Shown here in pieces: positions 53,851 to 63,631 of a stretch of DNA of 64,000 bases. The stretch lies in assembly GCF_043643765.1 (NCBI RefSeq), contig NZ_JBHZSP010000012.1:118275-182274 (forward strand), read 5' to 3'. Source of the DNA: Marinomonas posidonica_A. GTDB lineage: Bacteria; Pseudomonadota; Gammaproteobacteria; Pseudomonadales; Marinomonadaceae. The notes below the pieces were generated by a model, which did no database searches, was not told where the DNA came from, and saw nothing but the letters and a program-made list of their open reading frames with translations. The number at the start of each line of letters is the position of its first letter. Within the stretch, counting starts at the first letter, position 1. A program made the position numbers and the translations under genes.

Positions 53851-54707
53851 GCCTTTAGCCGGCTAAAATAAACCCCACCTATAGTGATAACAAAGCCGAT
53901 TATTTGCACCATTGTCATGGTCTCAGCGAATAAGAAATAACTCTCTACGGCAGCGAGAGGTGGCGCTAACAGTAACAGCATAGCGACTTGCGATGCATGG
54001 ATTTTCCTTAGCAACCAAACCATTAAAAACACACCGCCACCCGACAACACCACCGCCCCCCAAAACAACAATAAATACGATGGCCATTGAGCAACAAACA
54101 CGTGTTCACCTAACATCCACACAAAACCAAACGCCACCGCACCAGCGGCTAAGTTCTGAATGCCCATGGAAACAATGATGTCAGAGGAAGCAATCGACAT
54201 TTTCTGATAGATGGCACCGAGGGATAAAGCCAAAATGGCTCCAACAGCAAGGCAAAGCGTCAACAGAGTGACGCCACCGTGACTCATGTCCAACTCCAAT
54301 GCGGGAGAAATCACCAACAACAAGCCAATGATGCCAATCAGCATACCGAACATGCTTAAAAAAGACGTCTTTTCTTTAATCAACAGGAAGGCTAACAAGG
54401 TCACCAACACGGGCTGTAAAGCGCCAATCAATGCCATGACACCTGCCGGCAACCCTTTAGCAATGGCAACATAGGCAAGACCAAGGTACAAACCACTCAT
54501 TAATACCCCAGCCAATATTTGCTGAGGTAGCTCTTGTCGTGATGGAAAAGTTCGACGCTGCCAAAGCGCCAAGGCAAAAAACAACAAAGCCGCCAATAAG
54601 AAACGAATGCCCAAATAAATGTTGGGGTCCATCAGGCCAACAATCAGCTTACCGGTAATGAAACCGGTGGACCAAATTAACACTAAGAGCACATAAAGAA
54701 TGACCAT
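53847..54707 (-). CDS. EamA/DMT-family transporter
   Basis: A 286-residue ten-helix membrane protein made of two EamA repeats. The start VILYVLLVLIWSTGFITGKL, then the stretch GLYLGLAYVAIAKGLPAGVMALIGALQPVLVTLLAF, and the second-half equivalents (ASQVAMLLLLAPPLAAVESYFLFAE) are typical. Such proteins export metabolites, often amino acids or drugs. Substrate unknown. An AAGGAA site precedes the ATG. Confidence 0.87.
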   Translation of the reverse strand: MVILYVLLVLIWSTGFITGKLIVGLMDPNIYLGIRFLLAALLFFALALWQRRTFPSRQELPQQILAGVLMSGLYLGLAYVAIAKGLPAGVMALIGALQPVLVTLLAFLLIKEKTSFLSMFGMLIGIIGLLLVISPALELDMSHGGVTLLTLCLAVGAILALSLGAIYQKMSIASSDIIVSMGIQNLAAGAVAFGFVWMLGEHVFVAQWPSYLLLFWGAVVLSGGGVFLMVWLLRKIHASQVAMLLLLAPPLAAVESYFLFAETMTMVQIIGFVITIGGVYFSRLKA

Positions 54708-54815
54708 ATAATTCCTTTTATTAATCGCTGCCTGCGCTTAAATGAAGATTAAGGAAGATACGAATAACAAGCTTTTATCCACATACTGAGGCAAGAGGAC
54801 TTGTTCGTACCTTCC

Positions 54816-55781
54816 TTAAAACTCGGCTTTTATCTCTGCAGTGTTCAAACCCAACCCGATCAAAAAATGCAACTTAGCGAAAGCCGCTTCATAAGTCATC
54901 GCTTGCCCTGAGATCACACCTGCGTTCACCAAGGCTGACCCGGCCGCATAGGCACCAGCTACCACACTGCCCGCTCCACATTGACTGACATTAACAATGA
55001 CAACCCCTCGCTCACTGGCTTGCTGCAATACCGATAAAAGTTCAGCGTCTTTATCGGGCGCATTGCCCGCACCATAGCTCAACAGCACAGCACCTTGCAC
55101 GGATTCATTTAATAAATCGCGCCAATGCTCCGCTTGCACACCCGGAAAAACAGGTAATAAGGTCACCACTCCAGACGCCATCTCAGGAATACGAATCACG
55201 CAGGGAACATCATCGGCTTGACCTTCTCGCCAACGCCAATCAATGCCTAAAATGCCTCGCTCAGCCCGATTGGGAGAAGAAAAAGCCAGCCAGTCACTAG
55301 TATGCGATTTATGAGCACAATCCCCCTCAATCAAACGACCAGCAAAGAATAAGAACACACCTCTGGAAACGGATTCACAAGCAGAAATCGCCCCTAACAC
55401 ATTGTTCATGGCATCGGTTCGCGCTTTATACATGGGCACTTGTGAGCCTGTTACGATTATTGGCTTAGCACTTTGCTCAAACATAAAGCTCAGCGCGGCG
55501 GCGGTATACGCCATGGTATCTGTGCCATGAAGCACAATGAAGGCATCAAATTCATGCCATTTACTTTGAATGTCTAACGCAATGGTCTGCCAGTCTTTTG
55601 GCGTGGCATTAGAGGAGTCAATCAACTCAGCATAACTTTGTATTACAAAATCGTGTGGCAGCTCATCTGAGGCGTTTAGGTGCTCACTTAAATGGTCAGC
55701 AAAGGCCGCATCAGGGATCAAGCCTTGTGATGATGGCACCATACCAATCGTACCACCGGTATAAGCTATGTATATTTTCAT
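54816..55781 (-). CDS. ansA: L-asparaginase, cytoplasmic type I
   Basis: A 321-residue asparaginase without a signal peptide. The catalytic Thr lies in YTGGTIGM near the N-terminus, and the second Thr-Asp pair in VLHGTDTMAYTAAALSF. The length and the absence of a leader fit type I (AnsA), which hydrolyses asparagine in the cytoplasm with modest affinity. GAVLLSYGAGNAPD is the conserved C-terminal loop. A GAGGAA site precedes the ATG. It follows argS on the same strand after a terminator. Confidence 0.92.
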   Translation of the reverse strand: MKIYIAYTGGTIGMVPSSQGLIPDAAFADHLSEHLNASDELPHDFVIQSYAELIDSSNATPKDWQTIALDIQSKWHEFDAFIVLHGTDTMAYTAAALSFMFEQSAKPIIVTGSQVPMYKARTDAMNNVLGAISACESVSRGVFLFFAGRLIEGDCAHKSHTSDWLAFSSPNRAERGILGIDWRWREGQADDVPCVIRIPEMASGVVTLLPVFPGVQAEHWRDLLNESVQGAVLLSYGAGNAPDKDAELLSVLQQASERGVVIVNVSQCGAGSVVAGAYAAGSALVNAGVISGQAMTYEAAFAKLHFLIGLGLNTAEIKAEF

Positions 55782-55830
55782 CTCGTTCCTCTTTTCACCC
55801 TTATATCGACACAGCGCATTTCAATACAGT

Positions 55831-55871
55831 GATAAAAAAGGCGCGAATCCTAACGAACTGCGCCTTTTATC
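55831..55871 (-). terminator. Terminator of argS
   Basis: A hairpin with arms GATAAAAAAGGCGC and GCGCCTTTTATC, with a T run on the minus strand. It lies about 40 bases after the argS stop. Confidence 0.82.
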
Positions 55872-55909
55872 TAAACCTACCCAACCGCTCACTGAATAAG
55901 CGGTATGGA

Positions 55910-57643
55910 CTACATTCTTTCTAGGGTTTCAATACCCAACAATGATAGACCAAGTTGTAATGTTGACGCTGTATTCAACGCCAACTGTAGACGGCTATTT
56001 TTAACGTCTTCTTCAGCGTTTAGGATTGGACAAGCTTCATAGAAGGTCATGAAGGTTCCTGCCAATTCGTACAGATACGCGCATAAGAAGTGAGGCATAC
56101 CATCGTTCGCAACCTGCTGAATGGCTTCTTCAAACTGACACAACTTCATGGCCAACGCACGCTCTTGGCTTGCTTCAACTTGAATTTCACCCGTTAAAGA
56201 TGCAACGTCCATCTCAGAACGTTTCACAATGCTGGCAACACGAGAGTAAGCGTACAACAAATAGGGCGCAGTATTGCCCTCGAAACTCAACATAGTGTCC
56301 CAGTTAAACACATAATCACTGGTACGGTTTTTCGATAAATCCGCGTATTTAACCGAGGCAATTCCAACCACTCGACTAATGTTACGAAGTTCTTCTTCAC
56401 TCATATCAGGGTTCTTAGAAGACACTAACTGATAAGCGCGTTCTTGTGCTTCTTCTAGCAATGAAGACAGTTTCGCAACGCCACCAGAGCGTGTTTTGAA
56501 CGGCTTGCCATCACTGCCCATTACCGTACCAAACGGCATATGCTCCAACTGAGTTTCTGGTTTTACGAAGCCGGCTTTACGAGACAAGGTAAAGATCTGC
56601 TGGAAATGCAACGATTGACGCGCATCGACGAAATACAACACACGACTGGCTTCTAATGTGTGTTGACGGAAACGCACTGCGGCTAAATCCGTCGTGGAAT
56701 ACAAAAAGCCACCACCGGTCTTTTGCACAATAATCGGGGTGATTTCCCCTTCTTTATTAGCAAACTCTTCTAAAAAGACACATTGTGCGCCTTGGTCTTC
56801 TTTCAATAAACCTTGCTCTTGCAGCTCATTGACTACATTTTGCAAATCATCATTGTAAGCACTTTCAGGCATGACATGTTGACGCTCTAAAGACACACCC
56901 AACATTTTGTAGGTTTCTTCACAGTGCGTCAGAGAAATGTCGATAAACTCATCCCATAAGGCTAAGCAGTCTTTATCACCGGATTGCAAAGCCACAACCA
57001 ATTCACGAGCACGATTGGCAAAGGCTTCATCTTCATCAAAACAGCCTTTAGCCGCTCGATAAAAGGTCTCAAGATCCGACAACGCCATACTAATCTCAGC
57101 GCTTTCAGAACGTAAGCGTTCCATATAAGCCAATAGCATACCGAATTGCGTTCCCCAATCACCTACGTGGTTCTGACGAACAACTCGGTGCCCTAAAAAC
57201 TCTAAGGTACGGACAACCGCATCACCAATAACGGTAGAACGTAGATGCCCTACGTGCATTTCTTTTGCTAGGTTTGGAGAAGAATAATCTACCACGACGG
57301 TTTCAGGTGCTGCCACACTTGGCACATCTAGGCGCTCACTTTGGCGCAGAGCCATAAGTTCTTTGCCCAACCAAGCATTCTTCAAGAAGATATTGATAAA
57401 ACCAGGGCCTGCGATTTCGACTTTTTCCGCGATGTCGGATAAATCCAACCCATCGACGACTTTCTGCGCCAATTCGCGAGGGTTCATCTTAAGGCTTTTT
57501 GCCACACCCATAATGCCATTGGCTTGGTAATCACCAAACTGAACCTTAGCGGATTGACGAGTCAGTGCTGGAGCTGTTTCTGGTGCACCAGCCGCAACCA
57601 TAGCGGCTTGAATACGTTGATTTAGAAGCGTTTGAATATTCAC
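55910..57643 (-). CDS. argS: Arginyl-tRNA synthetase
   Basis: A 577-residue class-I synthetase. The N-terminal Add-1 domain (about 1-110) precedes the HIGH-type motif in SSPNLAKEMHVGHLRSTVIGD. The KMSKS region is the usual variant found in ArgRS (GKPFKTRSGG). The DALR anticodon-binding domain forms the last 130 residues. The start appears to be GTG at 57643 with an AAAGG site about eight bases upstream. In pseudomonads argS lies by priA; here it lies 6 kb away. Confidence 0.96.
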   Translation of the reverse strand: MNIQTLLNQRIQAAMVAAGAPETAPALTRQSAKVQFGDYQANGIMGVAKSLKMNPRELAQKVVDGLDLSDIAEKVEIAGPGFINIFLKNAWLGKELMALRQSERLDVPSVAAPETVVVDYSSPNLAKEMHVGHLRSTVIGDAVVRTLEFLGHRVVRQNHVGDWGTQFGMLLAYMERLRSESAEISMALSDLETFYRAAKGCFDEDEAFANRARELVVALQSGDKDCLALWDEFIDISLTHCEETYKMLGVSLERQHVMPESAYNDDLQNVVNELQEQGLLKEDQGAQCVFLEEFANKEGEITPIIVQKTGGGFLYSTTDLAAVRFRQHTLEASRVLYFVDARQSLHFQQIFTLSRKAGFVKPETQLEHMPFGTVMGSDGKPFKTRSGGVAKLSSLLEEAQERAYQLVSSKNPDMSEEELRNISRVVGIASVKYADLSKNRTSDYVFNWDTMLSFEGNTAPYLLYAYSRVASIVKRSEMDVASLTGEIQVEASQERALAMKLCQFEEAIQQVANDGMPHFLCAYLYELAGTFMTFYEACPILNAEEDVKNSRLQLALNTASTLQLGLSLLGIETLERM

Positions 57644-57695
57644 AAGGAAACCTTTAAACAGTTAACATGCCGTTAGGCTGGCATATCAAAATCAC

Positions 57696-57728
57696 AAACC
57701 CTCCTCTTGCCTAGCAAGCGGAGGGTTT
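57696..57728 (-). terminator. Terminator candidate of ilvA
   Basis: The stem AAACCCTCC / GGAGGGTTT encloses a short inner hairpin and lies about 45 bases after the ilvA stop. The T tract is short, so it may be a weak terminator. Confidence 0.6.
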
Positions 57729-57772
57729 AAATAAGAAAATTAATGACCTAATAATAACCGATTTACCGCCGT

Positions 57773-59278
57773 TTAGCGAAAGAACAGCTGACATGCCAAG
57801 TTATTATTTTCATCCTGATAAGGATAACCTAGCTCATCTAAATAATGCGTCACATCCGTTTCTTCGCCAACCGCCTGTAAGCCAACCAACACGCGACCAT
57901 AGGCGTCACCATGATTACGATAATGAAACATAGAAATATTCCACTGACCACCTAAGGTGTTGAGGAATTTCAACAAGGCACCAGGACGTTCAGGGAACTC
58001 AAAACTGTATAGCAACTCCCCTTTTTGACTGCGTAGGTGGCCACCAATCATATGACGCACATGCACCTTAGTAGTTTCATCATCAGTTAAATCAATGATT
58101 TCGTAATCTTTTAGATCGTCCAACAGTTCTTTACGGCTATGGGGGCTTCCGCCCAATGCCACACCAACAAAAATCACCGCTTGCTGATCATCACCATAGC
58201 GGTAGTTAAACTCGGTGATATTTCGACCAACTAACGCTTGGCAGAAATCCTTAAAGCTACCGGGAGACTCAGGAATCTTCACAGCAATGATAGCTTCACG
58301 TTTTTCACCCAGTTCTGCACGTTCTGACACATGGCGTAGGCGGTCAAAATTCACGTTGGCACCACTGTTAATCGCAATCAGGGTCTGACCTTTGGCGCCT
58401 TCACGCTCAATGTACTTCTTCAATCCCGCCAAAGCACAAGCACCAGCTGGCTCGGTAATGGCTCGAGTATCATCATAAATGTCTTTTATCGCAGCACACA
58501 TTTCATCCGTTGTGACTGTGATCACGTCATCAACCGTGTCTTTGGCAATGGCAAAGGTGTTATGACCAATTTCAGCGACCGCAACCCCCTCAGCGAAAAT
58601 GCCCACTTGAGCAAGACGAGTTGGTTCACCTTTTTCCATTGCCACTTTTAAACAAGCCGCATCTTCAGGTTCCACACCAATGATTTTGATATCAGGACGT
58701 AGGTACTTAACATAAGCCGCGACGCCAGCAATCAAGCCACCACCACCTACCGGTATGAAAATCGCATCAATATTGCCTTCATGCTGATGTAAAATTTCCA
58801 TACCAATCGTGCCTTGTCCAGCGATGGTATCGACATCGTCAAAAGGGTGAACATAAGTTTGTCCCGTTTGTGCCATGATCTCTTTTGATTTAGCAGAAGC
58901 CTCATCAAAAGCATCACCAAACAGCACCACTTCCGCACCATGGTTACGCACGGCGCTGACCTTCACTTCCGGTGTCGTTGCTGGCATTACAATGGTGGCT
59001 TGCACACCCAATTTTTTCGCCGCCAATGCCAAACCCTGTGCATGATTTCCGGCTGATGCGGCAATCACCCCATTGGCCCTTTCAGCATCGGTGAGCTGAC
59101 AAATTTTGTTGTATGCCCCACGAATTTTGAACGAGAAAACGGGTTGCAGGTCTTCTCGCTTCAAAATAATCTCGTTGCCCAATCGATTCGATAATTGATT
59201 GGCTCGAGACAGTGGTGTTTCTACGGCAACGTCGTATACGCGTGCCTGTAGAATCTTTTTGATCATGGTATGAGGCAT
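57773..59278 (-). CDS. ilvA: Biosynthetic threonine deaminase
   Basis: A 501-residue PLP enzyme that converts threonine to 2-oxobutyrate, the first step of isoleucine synthesis. The PLP Lys is in PVFSFKIRGAYNK (about residue 50), and the ASAGNHAQGLALAA and GGGGLIAG motifs are intact. Two C-terminal ACT-like domains (from about 325; IPESPGSFKDFCQAL and FPERPGALLKFLNTL) show the isoleucine-regulated form. I chose the ATG at 59278 with an AGGAAA site over an extension of 22 codons that adds a hydrophobic stretch with no support. Confidence 0.95.
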   Translation of the reverse strand: MPHTMIKKILQARVYDVAVETPLSRANQLSNRLGNEIILKREDLQPVFSFKIRGAYNKICQLTDAERANGVIAASAGNHAQGLALAAKKLGVQATIVMPATTPEVKVSAVRNHGAEVVLFGDAFDEASAKSKEIMAQTGQTYVHPFDDVDTIAGQGTIGMEILHQHEGNIDAIFIPVGGGGLIAGVAAYVKYLRPDIKIIGVEPEDAACLKVAMEKGEPTRLAQVGIFAEGVAVAEIGHNTFAIAKDTVDDVITVTTDEMCAAIKDIYDDTRAITEPAGACALAGLKKYIEREGAKGQTLIAINSGANVNFDRLRHVSERAELGEKREAIIAVKIPESPGSFKDFCQALVGRNITEFNYRYGDDQQAVIFVGVALGGSPHSRKELLDDLKDYEIIDLTDDETTKVHVRHMIGGHLRSQKGELLYSFEFPERPGALLKFLNTLGGQWNISMFHYRNHGDAYGRVLVGLQAVGEETDVTHYLDELGYPYQDENNNLACQLFFR

Positions 59279-59471
59279 AATGTTTCCTAGGAAAATAACA
59301 TTCGTCAGAACAAGACCGGCGCTCAACAGCATTGAGAAAACCAAGTCTAAAAATAGAACATCGAAATATACCTGTTCGGCTTAACTCACGTAAAGGCGAA
59401 AGCCCCTGAATCTGCAAAATAGCCAGCATAAATCCCAGTTGTTTTGGCTAACATTCATTTAGAGAAGGGAA

Positions 59472-59477
59472 TATAAT
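59472..59477 (+). promoter_or_regulatory. -10 box candidate for rpiA
   Basis: A perfect TATAAT lies about 80 bases upstream of the rpiA ATG, in the divergent region with ilvA. A seven-base-stem hairpin (59496-59516) follows in the presumed leader. No good -35 is seen. Confidence 0.4.
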
Positions 59478-59558
59478 AATGACACCAACAGAGGAAGCTT
59501 ACCAAAAGAGTAAGCTCTAACTACTTTCTCATTCAACGATAATAAAGGGCACTCCCTC

Positions 59559-60233
59559 ATGACCCAAGATGAGTTAAAACAAGCTGTCGCGGAAGCGGCC
59601 GTTAACTACATTCTACCGTTACTAGAAGACGACACCATTGTCGGCGTTGGCACAGGCTCAACGGCTAACCTTTTCATTGATGAGTTGGCCAAACACAAGA
59701 GCAAGTTTGATGGCACCGTAGCCAGCTCTGATGCTTCAGCCCAACGCCTGAAAGATCATGGCATTCCTGTTTACGATTTAAATGGTGTCGATCAGATTCG
59801 TGTTTACATCGATGGCGCCGATGAATCCGATCATCATCTACACCTTATCAAAGGTGGTGGTGCCGCTTTGACCCGTGAAAAAATCGTGGTGGCTTGCAGT
59901 GATGAGTTTGTTTGTATTGCTGACGAGTCAAAATTGGTCAAAGTGTTGGGAGATTTCCCCTTACCCGTTGAAGTCATCCCCATGGCACGCAGTCATGTGG
60001 CTCGCCAACTAGTAAAACTGGGGGGCGATCCAGTCTACCGTGAAGGTGTGGTGACGGATAATGGCAACCACATTCTGGACGTCTACAATCTTAAGATTAT
60101 TGACCCAATTAAGCTTGAAGCTCAGATTAATGCGATTGTTGGAGTCGTCACCAACGGGCTGTTCGCTAATCGATCTGCTGACGTGTTATTACTGGCAACA
60201 CAAGACGGTGTGAAAACACTGAAAAACGACTAG
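59559..60233 (+). CDS. rpiA: Ribose-5-phosphate isomerase A
   Basis: A 224-residue enzyme that interconverts ribose-5-phosphate and ribulose-5-phosphate. VGVGTGSTANLFIDEL, the substrate-binding IDGADESD and the KGGGAALTREKIV motif with the catalytic Glu are intact. Length is typical. It is divergent from ilvA, the standard arrangement in many gammaproteobacteria. Confidence 0.96.
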   Translation: MTQDELKQAVAEAAVNYILPLLEDDTIVGVGTGSTANLFIDELAKHKSKFDGTVASSDASAQRLKDHGIPVYDLNGVDQIRVYIDGADESDHHLHLIKGGGAALTREKIVVACSDEFVCIADESKLVKVLGDFPLPVEVIPMARSHVARQLVKLGGDPVYREGVVTDNGNHILDVYNLKIIDPIKLEAQINAIVGVVTNGLFANRSADVLLLATQDGVKTLKND

Positions 60234-60243
60234 AGAACCTCAA

Positions 60244-60280
60244 ATGAGCCACTTAAATCACCTTTCTAAAAGTGGCTCAT
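60244..60280. terminator. Terminator between rpiA and the ZntB-like gene
   Basis: An 11-base perfect stem (ATGAGCCACTT / AAGTGGCTCAT) between convergent genes. The T tract is interrupted (CTTACTCTT), so strength is uncertain. Confidence 0.6.
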
Positions 60281-60287
60281 CTTACTC

Positions 60288-61256
60288 TTAAAACCAGCGA
60301 CTTTTTCGCATCAACCAAAACTGTCCGACCCCCATCACCACTAAAACCGCACAAAACAGCCCAAAAGCCTGATTATTATCGGTGCCAGGCATCCCCGCGA
60401 TATTGATACCAAACAACCCAGTTAAAAAACCCAAGGGCAAGAAAATTCCAGACAAAATCGACAACACATACATACGAGCATTCATTTTTTCAGCTTGTAA
60501 ATTGACAAACTCTTCCTGCATTAACTGGCAACGCTCCCTTAATGATTCAAGCCCCTCAACATAACGAACAATGTCGTTCACGGCTTCTTGAACTTGCGTG
60601 ATTTGCCGACTCGTCAGCCAACTAGACGTATCTTGAGCCAAGGCTTGAACAGCGTCTTTTTGAGGCACCAAAAATCGACGTAAACGAATGGTTTCAAGTC
60701 GACGTTGAACCAATAATTCTCTTTGTCCCTGCTCGATGCCTTCGCCAATTCGTTCTTCTAAATCAGACAACTCTTCTTCTAAATTGACGATGACACTCGA
60801 CATTCGTCCCGTTAATGTGACGGTCAAGGTGGCCAAAATATCAGCACTATCTGTAGGACCTTCACCTTGCGCCAAGCTATTTACCACATCTTCAACGGAT
60901 AACAATTTTCGACGTCGACTGGATACGATAAAGTGTGGCGTCACCCATAAACGTAACGACACCATATCCGATGGATCAGAACCTGGGTTTAAATTCACAC
61001 CACGAAGAATCACTAAGGTGCCACGGCCCATTTTAACCATTCGAGGACGTGTCTCTTCAGCGAATAATGCCTCGACAACCTCATCAGCAACCCCTTCAAC
61101 ACTGGCCAACCAGTCTCGACTCGAGTCTTCCGAAGCATCCACATGAATCCAACGACAACCTGCTTCAGGAATTCTCTTTGGCAAATCCGTCTCGGCCAAA
61201 TGGTCTGCGCCGCCTTGACCATCTAACGCCACGTGATGCACAACAAATTCAGACAT
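60288..61256 (-). CDS. zntB: ZntB/CorA-family metal transporter
   Basis: A 322-residue protein with a long cytoplasmic N-terminal funnel (about 1-260) and two C-terminal membrane helices. The pore signature is GINIAGMPG in place of the GMN of CorA; ZntB proteins have GVN here, so this is nearer ZntB. YVLSILSGIFLPLGFLTGLFG is the first pore helix. Family members form pentamers that move Zn2+ or Mg2+. An excellent GGAGGGG site precedes the ATG. Confidence 0.87.
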   Translation of the reverse strand: MSEFVVHHVALDGQGGADHLAETDLPKRIPEAGCRWIHVDASEDSSRDWLASVEGVADEVVEALFAEETRPRMVKMGRGTLVILRGVNLNPGSDPSDMVSLRLWVTPHFIVSSRRRKLLSVEDVVNSLAQGEGPTDSADILATLTVTLTGRMSSVIVNLEEELSDLEERIGEGIEQGQRELLVQRRLETIRLRRFLVPQKDAVQALAQDTSSWLTSRQITQVQEAVNDIVRYVEGLESLRERCQLMQEEFVNLQAEKMNARMYVLSILSGIFLPLGFLTGLFGINIAGMPGTDNNQAFGLFCAVLVVMGVGQFWLMRKSRWF

Positions 61257-61404
61257 AACCCCTCCTCCATCAATGGCTTGTAGATTAACGGAAAAAGTCC
61301 CGCTGCCCTATTTATTTTCACTTCAACGAGCTAGCTCAGCTGACACTCTCTGCTGAGAGTGGCATAATTTCATCACCCTCAAAATAATAAGGAAAAGCTT
61401 GATC

Positions 61405-62364
61405 ATGCAAAACCTAGCACACGTTTTGGCATCCAGCTCGACACCAACATCACTTCAAACTGTTTTAAGCGTTACGACCAACACTTGTATTGATATTTGC
61501 AATGCTCTTCACAAAGGCTCTCTTGCAGGTATTCTTGGAGTGGCGGGAAACGAAAACGTGCAAGGAGAGGAGCAAAAGAAACTCGATATCATCTCAAACG
61601 ACATGCTTAAAACGGCATTGTTAGCCTGCCCTGCTGTTCGAGCAGTCGCATCAGAAGAAGAAGATGACATTGTCCCCGCGAATACTACGGGTGAATACTT
61701 AATCGCCTTCGACCCACTAGATGGCTCATCTAACATAGACATCAACGCCATGGTAGGCACCATTTTCTCTATCTACCATGACACTGGTAGTAAGCCAGCA
61801 ACTGAACAAGGCTTCTTAAAACCCGGTTCTGAGCAAGTGGCTGCAGGTTATGTGCTGTATGGACCTTCTTGTATGTTGGTACTAACAACAGGTAATGGCG
61901 TCCAGATGTTCACGCTTGACCCAGAAAACAATGACTTTGTTCTAACCCAAGATCAAGTAACGGTTGCAGCTGAAACACAAGAGTTTGCCATTAACCTATC
62001 TAATCAACGTTTTTGGTCTGCCGCGATGCAAAATTATGTTAACGACTTGATTGCAGGTAGTACCGGCACCCGTAAAAAAGATTTCAATATGCGCTGGGTC
62101 GCGGCGATGGTTGGTGATGTACATCGTATTCTATGTCGAGGCGGCATCTTCATTTACCCTTGGGACAGCAAGTCACCTAATCGAGCAGGCAAATTGCGTT
62201 TGATGTATGAAGCCAACCCAATGGCCATGTTAATTGAACAATCAGGTGGTAAAGCGCATACCCACAGTCAACGCATTTTAGACATCCAGCCTGAAGGTAT
62301 TCATCAAAGAGTGGCGGTGATTCTTGGCGCGGCAAATGAAGTGGATAAGTGCCTAAGTTATTAA
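61405..62364 (+). CDS. fbp: Fructose-1,6-bisphosphatase class I
   Basis: A 319-residue gluconeogenic phosphatase from the ATG at 61405, which has an AAGGAAAAG site; a TTG two codons upstream is less likely. The metal and substrate site YLIAFDPLDGSSNID is intact, with EEEDD before it. GGIFIYPWDSKSPNRAGKLRLMYEANPMAMLIEQSGG is the conserved C-terminal part. It supports growth on non-sugar carbon and on the 2-oxoglutarate made by the Weimberg-type operon. Confidence 0.96.
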   Translation: MQNLAHVLASSSTPTSLQTVLSVTTNTCIDICNALHKGSLAGILGVAGNENVQGEEQKKLDIISNDMLKTALLACPAVRAVASEEEDDIVPANTTGEYLIAFDPLDGSSNIDINAMVGTIFSIYHDTGSKPATEQGFLKPGSEQVAAGYVLYGPSCMLVLTTGNGVQMFTLDPENNDFVLTQDQVTVAAETQEFAINLSNQRFWSAAMQNYVNDLIAGSTGTRKKDFNMRWVAAMVGDVHRILCRGGIFIYPWDSKSPNRAGKLRLMYEANPMAMLIEQSGGKAHTHSQRILDIQPEGIHQRVAVILGAANEVDKCLSY

Positions 62365-62408
62365 CACATAAAATACAAACCACGGAAGACAAATAAAATG
62401 TGGATAAA

Positions 62409-62432
62409 ACGGAGCGACTGCTCCGTTTTTTT
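62409..62432 (+). terminator. Terminator of fbp
   Basis: The stem ACGGAGC / GCTCCGT with a four-base loop is followed by a run of seven Ts. It lies 45 bases after the fbp stop. Confidence 0.9.
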
Positions 62433-62449
62433 ATGCTCCGAATAGCGCA

Positions 62450-62866
62450 CTATAATGGAATGACTTCGCTCACTTCAGGTGATCCATACTGCACACCAAA
62501 TTCAACTAAGGCTTTGAAACCGACATGAGTCACCATGTTATAGGAATAATTTCTGGGAACTAATAACCAATCACCAGCTTGGTATTCAACCCCATTAAAT
62601 GTCGCTTTCCCATCGATCAATAGCCTAAACGTAGGTTCATCGTGAGTATGTTTTAAAGCCTGTGTCTCCGCTGCTACCGACACCAACATACTGTGTTTAA
62701 AGCAACTTTTATCAACTGGAATATCCTTTCTAATCAATAATTCATCTTCATTATGGGGTTGCAAAAAATCGCCCCACTGCAAATCAATATTACTAATAAT
62801 CCCAGTAATAGATTCTGGATTAATGAAGGTTGAAAAGTCCGCCTGCATCGTCACATCACTGCTCAT
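62450..62866 (-). CDS. Cupin-like protein of unknown function
   Basis: A 138-residue protein from the ATG at 62866, chosen for its AGGAGAG site; the frame is open 31 codons further up without support. A single cupin-like beta barrel is suggested by LKHTHDEPTFRLLIDGKATF, then GVEYQAGDWLLVPRNYSYNM. The two His and one Glu/Asp could bind a metal. No signal peptide. It is convergent with fbp. Enzyme or sensor roles are both possible. Confidence 0.68.
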   Translation of the reverse strand: MSSDVTMQADFSTFINPESITGIISNIDLQWGDFLQPHNEDELLIRKDIPVDKSCFKHSMLVSVAAETQALKHTHDEPTFRLLIDGKATFNGVEYQAGDWLLVPRNYSYNMVTHVGFKALVEFGVQYGSPEVSEVIPL

Positions 62867-63033
62867 TTTACTCTCCTGTAATTTGAGTGTTTCCATATGG
62901 TGAAATATCAGCATAGAGTGAAGAGAGCCTCCCTGCAAATTAGGCATGCACGAATTCATCTAAATCAACCGGCTCAAATTATAAAAATTTGGAGGATACA
63001 TCTTTCTTTTCAACAAAATAAAATTCGAATCTA

Positions 63034-63074
63034 CTGACGACGACAGTGACGCAAGGCGTCGCTGTTTGGGATCG
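63034..63074. repeat. Hairpin repeat, copy 1 (right part only)
   Basis: Matches the right two-thirds of the repeat seen at 63380 and 63632: CTGACGACGACAGTGACGCA, then AGGCGTCGCTGTTTGGGATCG. The left arm (CCCAAGCAGCG) is missing, so this is a truncated copy. Confidence 0.7.
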
Positions 63075-63379
63075 TGAGTCTTCTACTTCTAGCAAGTTGA
63101 TCTATCGCTACTTTGTTATTCAGTTTGTTTTTTGATCGGAATAAAATAAATTTAACGAAAGAGAGGCGCTTATTAAAGCGCCGAAACACCCTTCTAGGGA
63201 CGGCATGTCCCCTGAAGACATAAGACGTAGAAAAACCCTAATGCATGCCACCTTGGCATTGGAGTCGTGCTGACGCGTTGAACTTGCGAAACAGGCGCAA
63301 GCGAAGGCAATGGTAAGATGGCATTTCCTGCAGACAAAAGAAGTTACTATTACCATCGGCGATGGTATCTCAGGGGTCA

Positions 63380-63438
63380 GATCCCAAGCAGCGTAAGCCG
63401 CTTACGACGGCAGTGACGCAAGGAGTTGCTGTTTGGGA
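63380..63438. repeat. Hairpin repeat, copy 2 (full length)
   Basis: About 59 bases. The left arm GATCCCAAGCAGCG and the right arm TTGCTGTTTGGGA are imperfect inverses, so it can fold. The middle GACGGCAGTGACGCAAGG is shared with copies 1 and 3. Confidence 0.75.
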
Positions 63439-63631
63439 AAGAACAAAACGGGCTAGGCTAACAAAATAACCGAGTCTTGCAGTTAATGTGATTGGATAGA
63501 GGTTGCTGGGCTAACCCCATCCCTTACCCTTGAAGACATAAGGGGAAGGAACAAGATACTTGGTTTGTCGACAAAACATCATATCGGATAGCTTGAGCCC
63601 ATCTGACTTATGCATGTGACTAGATGAGCAA

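Noticed and set aside
59479..59520. A 13-codon open frame upstream of rpiA, considered as a leader peptide
   Set aside because: It overlaps the likely -10 box and so would start before the transcript does. No amino-acid bias fits attenuation.
63120..63356. A 78-codon minus-strand open frame near the rRNA operon
   Set aside because: It runs through repetitive, hairpin-rich DNA and shows no family features. Such frames recur as by-products of repeats.
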